Part shown: one piece after another, positions 48,946 through 57,923 of the stretch | Layout of the letters: each line of letters begins with the position of its first letter | Position numbering within the stretch: the first letter of the stretch is position 1 | Assembly (NCBI GenBank): GCA_021771815.1 | Contig: JAETOE010000003.1 | Span: 55,883 to 119,882, forward strand | Length of the DNA: 64,000 bases | From: Roseburia hominis | GTDB lineage: Bacteria > Bacillota > Clostridia > Lachnospirales > Lachnospiraceae | Reading direction: 5' to 3' | Position numbers and translations under genes: made by a program | The notes under the pieces: generated by a model | The model's database searches: none | What the model was told of the DNA's origin: nothing | What the model saw: the letters and a program-made list of their open reading frames with translations, nothing else

Positions 48946-51255
48946 ATGAGGATTCATAGGAGAAAAAAACAAATCGGGATTTTGCTTGCCGCCACATTGC
49001 TGCTTGGAATCATAAGCGGCTGTGGGGAGAACGGGGCGTCCGGGAGCGCGGTGTCCGGACAGACGGAGGACGTTGGCGCAGGGACAGGCAAAGACGCCGG
49101 GAAGGACTCCGCCGGAAGAGGGCGTTTTATGGAGTCGGAGGTGACGCTTCCGGAAGGCGTTTCTAATATTATGGCGGTTGAGCAGCTTGTGGACGGCAGC
49201 ATCGCGCTCTTCGGGAGCGATGAGGAGCGGATGCAGTTTTTGACGGCGAAGACAGACGATCTCGGTGAGAACTGGGAGGTACAGAAAATTACAGACGATT
49301 CGCTTGATACGGCGGGTTATATCGACAGCTGCGCCATGGACAAAGACGGAACGGCGGCGCTGCTTATCACTTCCTCGAACGGCGCGGGAGGAATAAGCAG
49401 CCGGATCTGTTATGTGGGGGCGGATGGAGCCGTAAGCTGGCAGGAACTGACGTGGTCAGAGGAGCAGGCGCCCTATCTGTGGGAATTGAGATTTGACGCG
49501 GCGGGAGATTTGCTCGGTCAGAGCACAGTCGGAACGATCTACAAGATAGACCGCGGGACAGGAACCTGCACCCCGCACTGTGATACGGAAGGCGCATATT
49601 CTTATTACTTCGGAGTGGCGGGAAATCTGGTGTTTGTAGTGGCAGGGGCGGAGGGCGTGCTCTGCTATGACGCGGCGGACGGAAGTCTGGTGGAAGAGAA
49701 CGGAGCGTTAAATGAAATTCTTCTCTCAGACGGTTCTCTTTCCGACGGCTCGGTAGAGTATATGTCGATCGTATTCCACGAAGGAACCAAAGAAGGACAG
49801 ACCATATATGCCAACCATGACGGAATCTTTTCTTATATGCAGGGCGGCAGCGTAAGCGAGCAGCTTGTAAACGGCGCATTGACGACGCTCGGAGATACGA
49901 CGGGAGCTTTCACCGCAGTGCTGATGCCGGACGAGGAACATTTTCTTGCTGCGGTCACAGACGGCAGAGGCGAGCATAAGCTTTTGAAATATTCTTACGA
50001 TAAGGACGCGCTTTCCATGCCGGAAAAGGAACTAAAGGTCTATGCGCTTAACGATTCGGCATATCTGCGCCAGGTGATCTCAAGCTATCAGCGTGCGAAT
50101 CAGGATGTGTATGTCAATCTGCAGATCGGGATGACGGGTGAGGACGGCGTGACGGCGGAAGATGCGCTGCGTGCGCTGAATACGGATATTCTTGCGGGAA
50201 ACGGGCCGGATGTACTGATTCTGGACGGTATGCCGGCAGACAGTTACATCGAGAAAGGGATGCTGGCAGATCTTACGCCGCTTGTGGAGGAGCTTCGCGC
50301 CGGGGACGGCGTTTTTGAAAATGTCATCGCTCCCTATGAGCAGGATGGAAAAATTTATCAGATTCCGGCGCGCTTTTATTTATCGGTAATCATAGGAGAA
50401 CAGGAGGCGGTGGAATCCGGCGCGACGCTTTCCGGACTCTGTGACTATGCAAAGATGCTTAAGGAGAGAGGCGCAAAAAGAATTTTTGGCGGACAGTCAG
50501 CCGAAAGCTTACTTGAGAGCCTTTATGCGGTGGATGCGGCAAAGCTGTTCGACGGAAGCGGTGCGGTGGACAGTGAGGCGCTTTTGACATGGCTTGGGAC
50601 GGCAAAGCAGTTGTACGATCTGGAGGAACACATAGAGGATGGAGTCGTGGTTTCTTATGTCGGCTATGGAATTTCGCTGCATGATTCGGAAAATGCGTTT
50701 GGCATTCTGATGGGAGAGTGCGAACTCAGTATGGGAACGCTGACGAGTCTGGCAATGCTGCCTACCATGCTTGCCGCCGTTCATGAGGCGGGTGTGACTT
50801 ACGATCTTCTGGACCGGGATGCAGTCAGAAGCTTTGTCCCATATCAGAAAGTGGGAATCGTAAGCGGTACGTCTTATATGGAAGAGGCCAAAGGTTTTGT
50901 GCGCACTATGCTTGGCAGTGAATGCGGCCAGTCGACGGAAAACGGTTTTTCGGTAAACCGCGCGGCATACAGCGCGGCAAGTGAAGCGCTGCAGGAGGTG
51001 TATGGCGACGGAGCGGGCGTTGCGGTATCGACCGACGACGGAATCAGTCTGGAAGTGGCGCTTAACCCGCCGACGAACGAGGAGATGACGGCATTTACCG
51101 ATTTGCTCGAGAGCCTTGATACGCCGTCAGATACGGATTCGGTGATAGAAGAACTGATTATGGAGCAGGCGAAGAGCGCTCTTGCGGGAGAGAAATCGGT
51201 GGAGGATGCGTGTGCGGAAATTGAAAAAAAAGTCAGCCTGTACCTGGCGGAGTAA
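48946..51255 (+). CDS. Large solute-binding lipoprotein with N-terminal propeller-like region
   Basis: 769 residues. Signal peptide with lipobox ISGC, lipidated Cys at 26. The first about 330 mature residues read like repeated beta-propeller strands (DGSIALFGSDEERMQFL, GDLLGQSTVGTIYKID, DGIFSYMQGG). From about 360 the sequence follows family-1 solute-binding proteins: ELKVYALNDSAYLRQVISSYQRAN, ILAGNGPDVLILDGMPADSYIEKGMLADLTPL, YEQDGKIYQIPARFYLSVIIG. The start at 48946 has GGGAG at proper distance, better than an ATG at 48922. Two permeases follow; its 3' end overlaps the first. The ligand is unknown. Confidence 0.85.
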   Translation: MRIHRRKKQIGILLAATLLLGIISGCGENGASGSAVSGQTEDVGAGTGKDAGKDSAGRGRFMESEVTLPEGVSNIMAVEQLVDGSIALFGSDEERMQFLTAKTDDLGENWEVQKITDDSLDTAGYIDSCAMDKDGTAALLITSSNGAGGISSRICYVGADGAVSWQELTWSEEQAPYLWELRFDAAGDLLGQSTVGTIYKIDRGTGTCTPHCDTEGAYSYYFGVAGNLVFVVAGAEGVLCYDAADGSLVEENGALNEILLSDGSLSDGSVEYMSIVFHEGTKEGQTIYANHDGIFSYMQGGSVSEQLVNGALTTLGDTTGAFTAVLMPDEEHFLAAVTDGRGEHKLLKYSYDKDALSMPEKELKVYALNDSAYLRQVISSYQRANQDVYVNLQIGMTGEDGVTAEDALRALNTDILAGNGPDVLILDGMPADSYIEKGMLADLTPLVEELRAGDGVFENVIAPYEQDGKIYQIPARFYLSVIIGEQEAVESGATLSGLCDYAKMLKERGAKRIFGGQSAESLLESLYAVDAAKLFDGSGAVDSEALLTWLGTAKQLYDLEEHIEDGVVVSYVGYGISLHDSENAFGILMGECELSMGTLTSLAMLPTMLAAVHEAGVTYDLLDRDAVRSFVPYQKVGIVSGTSYMEEAKGFVRTMLGSECGQSTENGFSVNRAAYSAASEALQEVYGDGAGVAVSTDDGISLEVALNPPTNEEMTAFTDLLESLDTPSDTDSVIEELIMEQAKSALAGEKSVEDACAEIEKKVSLYLAE

Positions 51256-52096
51256 GCGCGGATGCAGAAAATTAACCGGATTGTTGTTCGTGCTGCCGCA
51301 TCTGACCGGAGTGCTTTTGTTTTACCTCATTCCGTTTCTGGATGTGGTACGGCGTTCCTTCGCGCGGTTTGACGGAAGCTTTTTCGGACTGGGAAATTAC
51401 CGGAATGTACTGTCAAACGAAGCGTTTCGGCTTGCCGCGCGAAATACGTTCCGTTTTACGGCGGTCTGTATTCCGCTGCTGTTTGCGCTCGCGTTCGCGC
51501 TCGCCCTGCTGCTTCGGCGGGCGGGGACACGCGCAGGGCGCTATAAGAGCGCGCTTCTGCTCCCGTTTGCGGTTCCCGCGGCAAGCGTAGTCCTGCTCTG
51601 GCGCGTCCTCTTTGACACGAAGGGGCTGCTAAACGGTTTACTTGATGCGCTTGGCGCGGCAGGCTGCGATTGGATGAATACGGGAAGCGCGTTCTATGTG
51701 CTTGTGGGAAGCTATCTCTGGAAAAATACAGGCTATGTTGTGATTTTGTTTCTGGCGGCGCTTTCCCAGGTCCCGGAGACGCTCTACGAGGCGGCGCGCA
51801 TGGACGGCGCGGGACGGCGGGCGATTTTTTTGTACATAACGCTTCCTTGTATCCGCAATGCTTCGTATACAATCTTTGTGCTTTCTCTTTTGAATTCCTT
51901 TGAGGTATTCCGTGAGGCGTACCTCGTTGCGGGAAGCTACCCGCAGGAAGATATCTATCTGCTGCAGCATGTGTTCAATAACTGGTTCTTAAATATGGAC
52001 GTCGATAAGATGGCGGCGGGTGCGGTATTGCTTGCGCTTGTCGTAAGCGCAGGAACCGGAGCGTTGGAGCGCGTGTGGCAGGATGAGGGGGTGTGA
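51212..52096 (+). CDS. ABC transporter permease, MalF/UgpA-like
   Basis: 294 residues, six membrane segments. The EAA motif that contacts the ATPase is EAARMDGAGRRAIFLYITLP. FYLIPFLDVVRRSF and GLGNYRNVL near the N terminus are typical of sugar-type permeases. A GTG at 51212, six bases after GGAGG, is the best start and overlaps the lipoprotein gene by 44 bp; TTG 51182 and ATG 51206 are poorly placed relative to that site. The partner permease follows, but no ATPase gene is found in this gene set. Confidence 0.88.
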   Translation: MRKLKKKSACTWRSKRGCRKLTGLLFVLPHLTGVLLFYLIPFLDVVRRSFARFDGSFFGLGNYRNVLSNEAFRLAARNTFRFTAVCIPLLFALAFALALLLRRAGTRAGRYKSALLLPFAVPAASVVLLWRVLFDTKGLLNGLLDALGAAGCDWMNTGSAFYVLVGSYLWKNTGYVVILFLAALSQVPETLYEAARMDGAGRRAIFLYITLPCIRNASYTIFVLSLLNSFEVFREAYLVAGSYPQEDIYLLQHVFNNWFLNMDVDKMAAGAVLLALVVSAGTGALERVWQDEGV

Positions 52097-52100
52097 AAGC

Positions 52101-52982
52101 GTGACGAACATATCGACAGGAGAAAAAAGCGGGAAAAGGCGCGGCGGGAAAATTCTGACAGAGCTTTGCCTTGCCGTCGCAGCGATTATTATGGTAAGCC
52201 CGGTATTTTTTCTTGTGACGGGCAGTCTGATGGGAACGGCGGAAGCGAAGGAGTATCTCGGTCCGGTGCTGTCAGATGCGAAAGGGTTTGCGGTGTGGCG
52301 GCTGATCCCGCGCTATCCGACTCTGGGAAATGTGGTCGCTCTGTTCTTTGATTCCCCGGAATTTTTTAAAATGTTCTGGAACACGATGCTTCTTGCGGCA
52401 GGAACGCTTGCGGGACAGCTCCTGTTTGCCGTGCCGGGAGCGTGGGGGCTTGCGCGCTACCCGTTTCCCGGGAGAGGCGTCATCTACAGGCTCTATATTC
52501 TTTTGATGATGATGCCGTTCCAGGTGCTTATGCTCCCGGAATATGTGGTGTTAGATGATATGGGGCTTTTTGATACGCCGTGGTCCGTGCTGCTGCCGGC
52601 TGTTTTTTCCACGTTTTCGGTGTTTCTGATGTACCGCTTTTTTTCGGAAATACCGGAGGAGATCATCGAGGCGGCGCGCATGGACGGCGCGGGCGAGGTA
52701 CAGATTTTTCTGCGGATCGGGCTTCCGCTCGGCATATCCGGCATTTTTTCTGCGCTTTTGCTGCAGTTTCTGGAATGCTGCAATATGATCGAACAGCCGC
52801 TTGCGTTTTTGAAGGACAAATCGTTGTGGCCGCTTGCACTGTATCTGCCGGAGATTGATGCGTCGCGGATCGGGCTGGCGTTTGCAGCGTCTCTTGTGGC
52901 GCTGCTTCCGGCGCTGCTGCTCTTTTTGATCGGGCAGGACTATCTGGAAGAGGGTATTGCGGCGTCAGCGTTAAAAGAATAG
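52101..52982 (+). CDS. ABC transporter permease, MalG/UgpE-like
   Basis: 293 residues, six membrane segments. The EAA motif is EAARMDGAGEVQIFLRIGLPLG, and LLMMMPFQVLMLPEYVVLDDMGLFDTPW is typical of MalG-type subunits. GTG 52101 has GAGGGGG nine bases ahead and starts 4 bp past the previous stop; an ATG at 52083 is also possible. It would form a heterodimer with the previous permease, powered by an ATPase encoded elsewhere, such as a shared MsmX-type subunit. Confidence 0.88.
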   Translation: MTNISTGEKSGKRRGGKILTELCLAVAAIIMVSPVFFLVTGSLMGTAEAKEYLGPVLSDAKGFAVWRLIPRYPTLGNVVALFFDSPEFFKMFWNTMLLAAGTLAGQLLFAVPGAWGLARYPFPGRGVIYRLYILLMMMPFQVLMLPEYVVLDDMGLFDTPWSVLLPAVFSTFSVFLMYRFFSEIPEEIIEAARMDGAGEVQIFLRIGLPLGISGIFSALLLQFLECCNMIEQPLAFLKDKSLWPLALYLPEIDASRIGLAFAASLVALLPALLLFLIGQDYLEEGIAASALKE

Positions 52983-52994
52983 ACGGAGGATGCG

Positions 52995-54467
52995 ATGAGT
53001 AGGAAGGAAGAAACGAACGGCAGGGGAGAGACGAACGGTGAAAAAGAGATGAATAGCAGGGAAGAGACGAACCGTGGGAAGGAGATGAACGGCAGGAAAG
53101 AGACGGGCATCAACCGAAAAGCGGCGAGGTATTTTGCAGTCTTCATGGTCGTCATGCTGGCTTTTACGGTAATCTCGCGGGCGGCGGATTCCCTTTTGGT
53201 GCCGCAGGTCGCGACAGAAGCGCCTTCCGCGAAGGTGATCGAGCATACGGTAAAGATGGAAGCCGTGGTGGAAGCATCGGCGGAGACGCCTGTTTTTGCC
53301 GAGGAGGGAATTCTCGTAGAAAGCGTGTTTGTTAAGGAGGGCAGCCAGGTGGAGGCGGGCGACGTTCTGGCGGAGGTACTGCCGGAGTCGCTTGCGGAGA
53401 AAATCGATGTGCTGTCTGATGAGATCGCCGCGCTAAAGCTCACCAACGAGGCGCTTGCGGCAAATGAGGCGGCGCGGGAGAAGAATGCGGCGCGGGCGAG
53501 CGAGGATTATGACCGCACCGTGCAGCAGCAGATGAATGACGTCGCGCTCGCGAAATCAGGGATGGACGCGGCGGAAAATGCGATTCATGAGATGGAAGCG
53601 CAGGATATGGCGGGCGCGTTTGCGGGGATGGACGAGCAGGAGAAAAAGCAGAAATCCGACGCGCTCTGGACGGATTTCTTCGCGAAGAAGGCGGCGTATG
53701 AGGCGGCGGTGCAAAACGCGCAGGCAGCCGCAGATATTGCAGAGCGCGCCGTGGAAGATGCAAGGGAACAGACAACTGTAGACAATACGCAGGAAATCAA
53801 CGCTCTTTCCATTGCGAGGAAGGAGACGGAACTTAAAGCACTTGTGGCGCTGCAGGAGAACGGCGGGAAGATCACTGTGCCTGTCGGCGGAACCGTCACG
53901 GGGGTGTTTGCCGCGACGGGGCAGCGGACGCCGGATACCGCGTCGTTTCTCGTGGCGCAGGCGGGGGAGAACATCCGCCTTACCGCGCAGATTTCGAAAG
54001 ATGACGTAAAGTATGTAAGTGTGGGGGACGAGGCGGCAGTGCAGAAGGGTACGGAAATGCAGGATGGCTACAGGGTGAGCGCAGTGCAGCAGAAGCAGGA
54101 CGGAAGCTATGAGGTTTCCATTGTCTGTGAGGAAAATGCAAAAGATACCGGAGAAAAAGCGGAGAACTGGAACCTTGGCGGTACGGTGGAAGTTACCGTG
54201 ACAAAGCAGTCCAGGCGGTATTCTGTGGCGGTTCCAACCGCGGCGCTCCATGTGGAGCAGAACGGGACGTATGTCTATGTGGTGGATAAGCGCGACAGCG
54301 TGCTGGGTACTGAACTTTTTGCGAGGAAGGTACAGGTGAGCGTTTTGGAGAAGAACAGCCAGTACGCCGCGGTAGCGGAAGGGTTGCTTGGCGGGGAAGA
54401 TCAGGTCATCGTTGATTCGGACCGTTATGTGGAGGAAGGCGGCAGGGTGCGCCTTGCGGAACAATGA
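52995..54467 (+). CDS. HlyD/RND-type membrane fusion (periplasmic adaptor-like) protein
   Basis: 490 residues. A charged cytoplasmic head of about 45 residues contains 12-residue repeats (REETNRGKEMNG-like), then one membrane segment near 46-66. Next come a lipoyl half-motif (EEGILVESVFVKEGSQVEAGDVLAEV), a coiled coil at about 135-265, the second lipoyl half (GKITVPVGGTVTGVFAATGQ) and beta-barrel parts. Such adaptors serve export systems in Gram-positives. Here it follows import-type permeases and overlaps the next gene by ATGA. GGAGG precedes the ATG. Confidence 0.82.
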   Translation: MSRKEETNGRGETNGEKEMNSREETNRGKEMNGRKETGINRKAARYFAVFMVVMLAFTVISRAADSLLVPQVATEAPSAKVIEHTVKMEAVVEASAETPVFAEEGILVESVFVKEGSQVEAGDVLAEVLPESLAEKIDVLSDEIAALKLTNEALAANEAAREKNAARASEDYDRTVQQQMNDVALAKSGMDAAENAIHEMEAQDMAGAFAGMDEQEKKQKSDALWTDFFAKKAAYEAAVQNAQAAADIAERAVEDAREQTTVDNTQEINALSIARKETELKALVALQENGGKITVPVGGTVTGVFAATGQRTPDTASFLVAQAGENIRLTAQISKDDVKYVSVGDEAAVQKGTEMQDGYRVSAVQQKQDGSYEVSIVCEENAKDTGEKAENWNLGGTVEVTVTKQSRRYSVAVPTAALHVEQNGTYVYVVDKRDSVLGTELFARKVQVSVLEKNSQYAAVAEGLLGGEDQVIVDSDRYVEEGGRVRLAEQ

Positions 54468-55330
54468 GGCGGCGGGATGGGGCGGATGCGCTTCTTAGGA
54501 CAATGAGTCGGCTGTGTGTGCTGCTCGCTGCGGTATGCTTCCTTGTCTATGGTCTGACCGCCATACGGACGGCGGACGCGCGCTCCGGCGGCGTGCTGCT
54601 CGCTGCGGCGGAGCGGGAAAATGTGCCGGATGCGGCGGGCGTAGAGCGGATGCGGGAAGAGGAGGCACAATGTGAGGAACCGCTTGGCTTTACGGCATGG
54701 TCGCAGCGGGAAGAGACGGTTATGGCGCTGGATGGCTGCCGTAGGACACAGGCGGCTGTCGTTAGAATCTGCGGTTCTTCCGAATATCTGATTCCTTATG
54801 GAAAAATTTTGCAGGAGGGGGATGAAGAAGGCTGTCTGATCGGAAGAAAAACAGCGGAAACGTTGTTTAAAAGCCATAACGTCACGGGGCTTTCCGTCTC
54901 GTGCGGCGGTCGGGAGTACGTTGTGCGCGGCGTGCTGTCCGCACCGGAGGAGCTTCTTGTGATAGCAGGGGAGGAGACGGAAGCCTACGATCATATTACA
55001 CTGGATATACGCGGCGGCAATGAGAGGACTGCGGCGGAAAAGTTTCTTGCGCGGCACGGACTGTCGATGCAGTGCATGAACCGGGCGGGCTTTCGGAAGA
55101 CCTTTTCCCTGACGGAGCTGCTGCCCGGAAGCTGGTCGGATTTTGCAGGCTGGAAACAGAACTTTGCGGCGTGGAGGGAGGGCGTCAGGCAGCAGGAGAA
55201 AATAGTGCCAAGCGTCTTTGAACTGGAAGCAGAGGAAAAGAAAAATATGGCGGTCGGTGCGTTTGCGACGGGAGCGCTGCTGTTTATCTATTCGTCTTTG
55301 GGTTTGGGCTTTAGATTTTTTAAAATCTGA
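54464..55330 (+). CDS. MacB-type periplasmic-domain protein without the permease core
   Basis: 288 residues with one N-terminal (about 14-34) and one C-terminal (about 262-283) membrane segment. The extracellular part has the feel of the MacB/FtsX periplasmic core: VMALDGCRRTQAAVVRICGSSEYLIPYG, EGCLIGRKTAETLFKSHNVTG and YVVRGVLSAPEELLVIAG. MacB-class transporters have four segments and an ATPase; neither is present, so it cannot be a complete transporter. ATGA overlap with the adaptor gene implies joint production. Pairing with an HlyD-like adaptor mimics MacA-MacB architecture. Identification is by pattern, moderate certainty. Confidence 0.6.
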   Translation: MRRRDGADALLRTMSRLCVLLAAVCFLVYGLTAIRTADARSGGVLLAAAERENVPDAAGVERMREEEAQCEEPLGFTAWSQREETVMALDGCRRTQAAVVRICGSSEYLIPYGKILQEGDEEGCLIGRKTAETLFKSHNVTGLSVSCGGREYVVRGVLSAPEELLVIAGEETEAYDHITLDIRGGNERTAAEKFLARHGLSMQCMNRAGFRKTFSLTELLPGSWSDFAGWKQNFAAWREGVRQQEKIVPSVFELEAEEKKNMAVGAFATGALLFIYSSLGLGFRFFKI

Positions 55331-55369
55331 CCGATATATAACATGATAAAAGGAATTATCATATGGTCA
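55328..55369 (+). other. Nested dyad in the gap before the DUF6033-like gene
   Basis: ATGATAA (55343-55349) pairs with TTATCAT (55356-55362) inside TGACC (55328-55332) and GGTCA (55365-55369). There is no U run. It could be an operator or a weak 3' processing hairpin. Confidence 0.4.
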
Positions 55370-55419
55370 CGGACGCAGCGAAATGCGTCTGTCAGAGAAG
55401 AAAGGACAGGGATGTAGAG

Positions 55420-56166
55420 ATGGGACAGTTGAGCAGCAACAGCGCCGTTGGAACCTACGCGGCGGATTATCAGTACCGTGCAAACAAGGCGGAGACAGAT
55501 AAGACGAAGGAGAGCGGCAGCGCGGAGAAGAAGAGCCGCGTGTACGGAAGGACGATCGGCACGCCGGAGCTTTCCGAGAAGGCAAAGAAATATTATGACA
55601 AGCTCAAGGCGAAGTTCTCCAACATGGATTTTATTCTGGTATCGCCGGACAAGAAGGAAGAAGCGGAACGCAACAAGGGCATGTATTCAAGCTCAAAAGA
55701 GCTTTTGGTGCTCATCGATTCCGACAAGATCGAGAAGATGGCGGAGGATGAGGCGTACCGTTCCAAATATGAAGGAATCTTAAGCATGGCGTCGGCGCAG
55801 GTCGGTCAGATGAAGCAGGAGCTTGGCGCAAGGGGAAATGCGGTCAACTCAGTCGGTATGACATTTGACGATCATGGAAACGCATCGTTTTTTGCAGTTG
55901 TAGATAAGTCTCTGGCAAAGCAGCGCGAGCGTATCGATGAGAAGCGCGCCGAGGCGAGAGAGGACAAGAAGGAAGCTGCGAAGAAGGCGGAGGAGAAAGC
56001 AAAGAAGGAAAATGGTGCAGACAAGAGCGACGCGGTGACAGTCACAGCGTCTTCGTGGGAGGAGCTTTTGCACAAGATCGACCGCGTGCTCTATGACGAT
56101 CGCGCCGATTCCGTGATGACGGATGCGGAGAAGAAGATCGGTCAGTCCTTCGATTATACAATTTAA
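55420..56166 (+). CDS. DUF6033-like protein of unknown function
   Basis: 248 residues, hydrophilic, with no signal peptide or membrane segment. The N terminus MGQLSSNSAVGTYAADYQY is followed by Lys/Glu-rich sequence, a core LSEKAKKYYDKLKAKFSNMDFILVSPDKK, GMYSSSKELLVLIDSDKIEKMAEDEAYRSKYEGIL, and a long charged helix (EAREDKKEAAKKAEEKAKKE). It resembles, from memory, the DUF6033 family found in Lachnospiraceae. The ATG at 55420 was chosen over 55363 because the latter adds unlike residues across the dyad. It is followed by a strong terminator. Confidence 0.7.
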   Translation: MGQLSSNSAVGTYAADYQYRANKAETDKTKESGSAEKKSRVYGRTIGTPELSEKAKKYYDKLKAKFSNMDFILVSPDKKEEAERNKGMYSSSKELLVLIDSDKIEKMAEDEAYRSKYEGILSMASAQVGQMKQELGARGNAVNSVGMTFDDHGNASFFAVVDKSLAKQRERIDEKRAEAREDKKEAAKKAEEKAKKENGADKSDAVTVTASSWEELLHKIDRVLYDDRADSVMTDAEKKIGQSFDYTI

Positions 56167-56180
56167 AACGACGGTACATA

Positions 56181-56229
56181 AAGGGGCGTCGGGAATGCAC
56201 GAGCTGCATCTCCCGGGAGCCCCTTTTTT
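56181..56229 (+). terminator. Intrinsic terminator after the DUF6033-like gene
   Basis: AAGGGGC (56181-56187) pairs with GCCCCTT (56219-56225), with additional pairing of GGGA/TCCC and TGCA inside, then a T run to 56229. Confidence 0.85.
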
Positions 56230-56292
56230 CGCGGAAATTCTTAAGAAAAATTAAGAAATTTGTCAATAAAAAAATAACAAAATAATTTTATA

Positions 56293-56303
56293 TATGGTAT
56301 AAT
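56293..56303 (+). promoter_or_regulatory. Extended -10 promoter of the Dlt-like operon
   Basis: TATAAT at 56298-56303 is preceded by TGG at the extended -10 position; no good -35 is seen at 17 bp. The start near 56310 rules out translation from ATGs at 56302 and makes TTG 56353 the likely first codon. Confidence 0.6.
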
Positions 56304-56352
56304 GTGCGCGTACGCAATGAGCAGTGCCATAGCAAGGAAAGAGGAAAATAGA

Positions 56353-57879
56353 TTGGAACATGTGTTGGAATATTTCGAGCAGACAGCCGCGCGCTGCGGC
56401 GGCAGGACTGCGGTGGACGATGGGGAGCGCTGTTATTCATGGGGGGAACTTCTTGATACGGCGCAGAGAATTGCATCGTCTTTTGTAGAGCGGCGGGACT
56501 GGCGCAATCAGCCGGTCGGTATTGTGATGGACAAGAGTATAGACGCGATTGCGGCGTTCCTCGGCTGTATGTATGCCGGAGCATTCTATGTATTGGTCAA
56601 TCCGGAGTATCCGAATGTGCGGATTGAGAAGATTTTAGATACGCTCGGAGCAGATTTGCTTATTATGGACGCAAAATACAAGGACAAGATCAGGGAATGC
56701 GGATATCGGGGAACTCTGCTGGATATAGAAGAGGCGAAACGAGGGGAAGTGCGTGGGGAAGCGCTCGCGGCGGTGCGGCGCGGTGCGACGGACACGGATC
56801 TTTTGTACGGTATTTTTACCTCAGGCTCGACGGGGACGCCGAAATGTGTGGTTGCAAACCATCGGGCGGTCTGCGATTTTATCGGACAGTTCGTCGGGTT
56901 GTTCGGGTTCACGGAACAGGACATCATTGGCAATCAGGCGCCGTTAGATTTTGACGTGTCGGTCAAGGATCTCTATACGGCGTTTTTTACCGGAGCGACG
57001 CTCGTGCTGATTCCGAAGCATATGTTTTCGATGCCGCCGTCGCTTTTGGATTTCCTGTGCGAAAAGCATGTGACCTCCCTGACGTGGGCAGTCTCGGCGC
57101 TGTGTATCGTGACGACCCTAAGAGGGTTCGAGTACCGGATTCCGAATGAGGTGCGGCGTGTATTGTTCAGCGGCGAGGTGATGCCGTATAAACACCTTGC
57201 GGCCTGGAGGGAGGCGCTGCCGGACGCCGTGTTCGTGAATCTGTACGGACCGACGGAGATTATCTGCAACTGTACCTATTATCGGGTGACGGGGAAGGAG
57301 CCGGAAGATATGCCGCTTCCGATTGGCGGGGCGTTTCCTAACCGGCGTGTATTTCTTTTGGATGAGAACGGAAACGAGGTGAGGGAAGCGGGAAAACCGG
57401 GAGAAATCTGCGCTGCGGGTACTTCTCTGGCATCGGGATATTACAATAACCCCGAGGCGACGGAAAAAGGCTTTACCCAGAATCCGCTCAATCCGTATTA
57501 TCCCGAACGGATTTACCGCACGGGAGATATCGGCTCTTACAATGAGGCGGGCGTTCTCTGCTTTTCGGGGCGGAAGGATTTTCAGGTGAAACGCATGGGA
57601 CACCGCATCGAGCTTGAGGAAATACAACTCACGCTTGAGAAGGCGGACGGTGTGGAACGCGTCTGCGCCGTGTACGGTGAGCAGGAGGGGAAGCTCGTGG
57701 CATTCTATGTCGGCGCCGCCGATAAGAAGGAACTGCGCCGGGCGGCGAGAGAGCAGATGCCGGGTTTTATGATACCGGATATGATTATGCAGGTGGAGCA
57801 GATGCCGCTGACCAAGAACGGCAAGATTGACAGGGCTGCGCTTTGGAGCCGCTATAAGGAGGAAAAGAAGAAACGATGA
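56353..57879 (+). CDS. Amino acid adenylating enzyme, DltA-like
   Basis: 508 residues, ANL superfamily. FTSGSTGTPK (155-164) binds ATP; QAPLDFDVSVKDLYTAFFTGATLVLIP is very DltA-like; NLYGPTEIICNCTYY, YRTGDIG, GRKDFQVKRMGHRIELEEIQ and the final LTKNGKIDR lysine complete the core. It should activate an amino acid carboxyl group and load the carrier protein at 59164. DltA uses D-alanine, but the embedded decarboxylase gene suggests another substrate. TTG 56353 follows AAGAGGAAAATAGA. The stop overlaps the next start (ATGA). Confidence 0.88.
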   Translation: MEHVLEYFEQTAARCGGRTAVDDGERCYSWGELLDTAQRIASSFVERRDWRNQPVGIVMDKSIDAIAAFLGCMYAGAFYVLVNPEYPNVRIEKILDTLGADLLIMDAKYKDKIRECGYRGTLLDIEEAKRGEVRGEALAAVRRGATDTDLLYGIFTSGSTGTPKCVVANHRAVCDFIGQFVGLFGFTEQDIIGNQAPLDFDVSVKDLYTAFFTGATLVLIPKHMFSMPPSLLDFLCEKHVTSLTWAVSALCIVTTLRGFEYRIPNEVRRVLFSGEVMPYKHLAAWREALPDAVFVNLYGPTEIICNCTYYRVTGKEPEDMPLPIGGAFPNRRVFLLDENGNEVREAGKPGEICAAGTSLASGYYNNPEATEKGFTQNPLNPYYPERIYRTGDIGSYNEAGVLCFSGRKDFQVKRMGHRIELEEIQLTLEKADGVERVCAVYGEQEGKLVAFYVGAADKKELRRAAREQMPGFMIPDMIMQVEQMPLTKNGKIDRAALWSRYKEEKKKR

Positions 57880-57923
57880 CACAGGAGCAGGCAGAACACA
57901 TGACACAGGAACAGGCAGAATGC
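57876..57923 (+). repeat. 24-bp tandem duplication of the decarboxylase start region
   Basis: Two nearly identical 24-bp units (57876-57899, 57900-57923) each begin ATGACACAGGA and encode MTQEQAEH and MTQEQAEC. Both offer in-frame ATG starts, and each unit contains a CAGGA site upstream of the following region. Confidence 0.85.
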
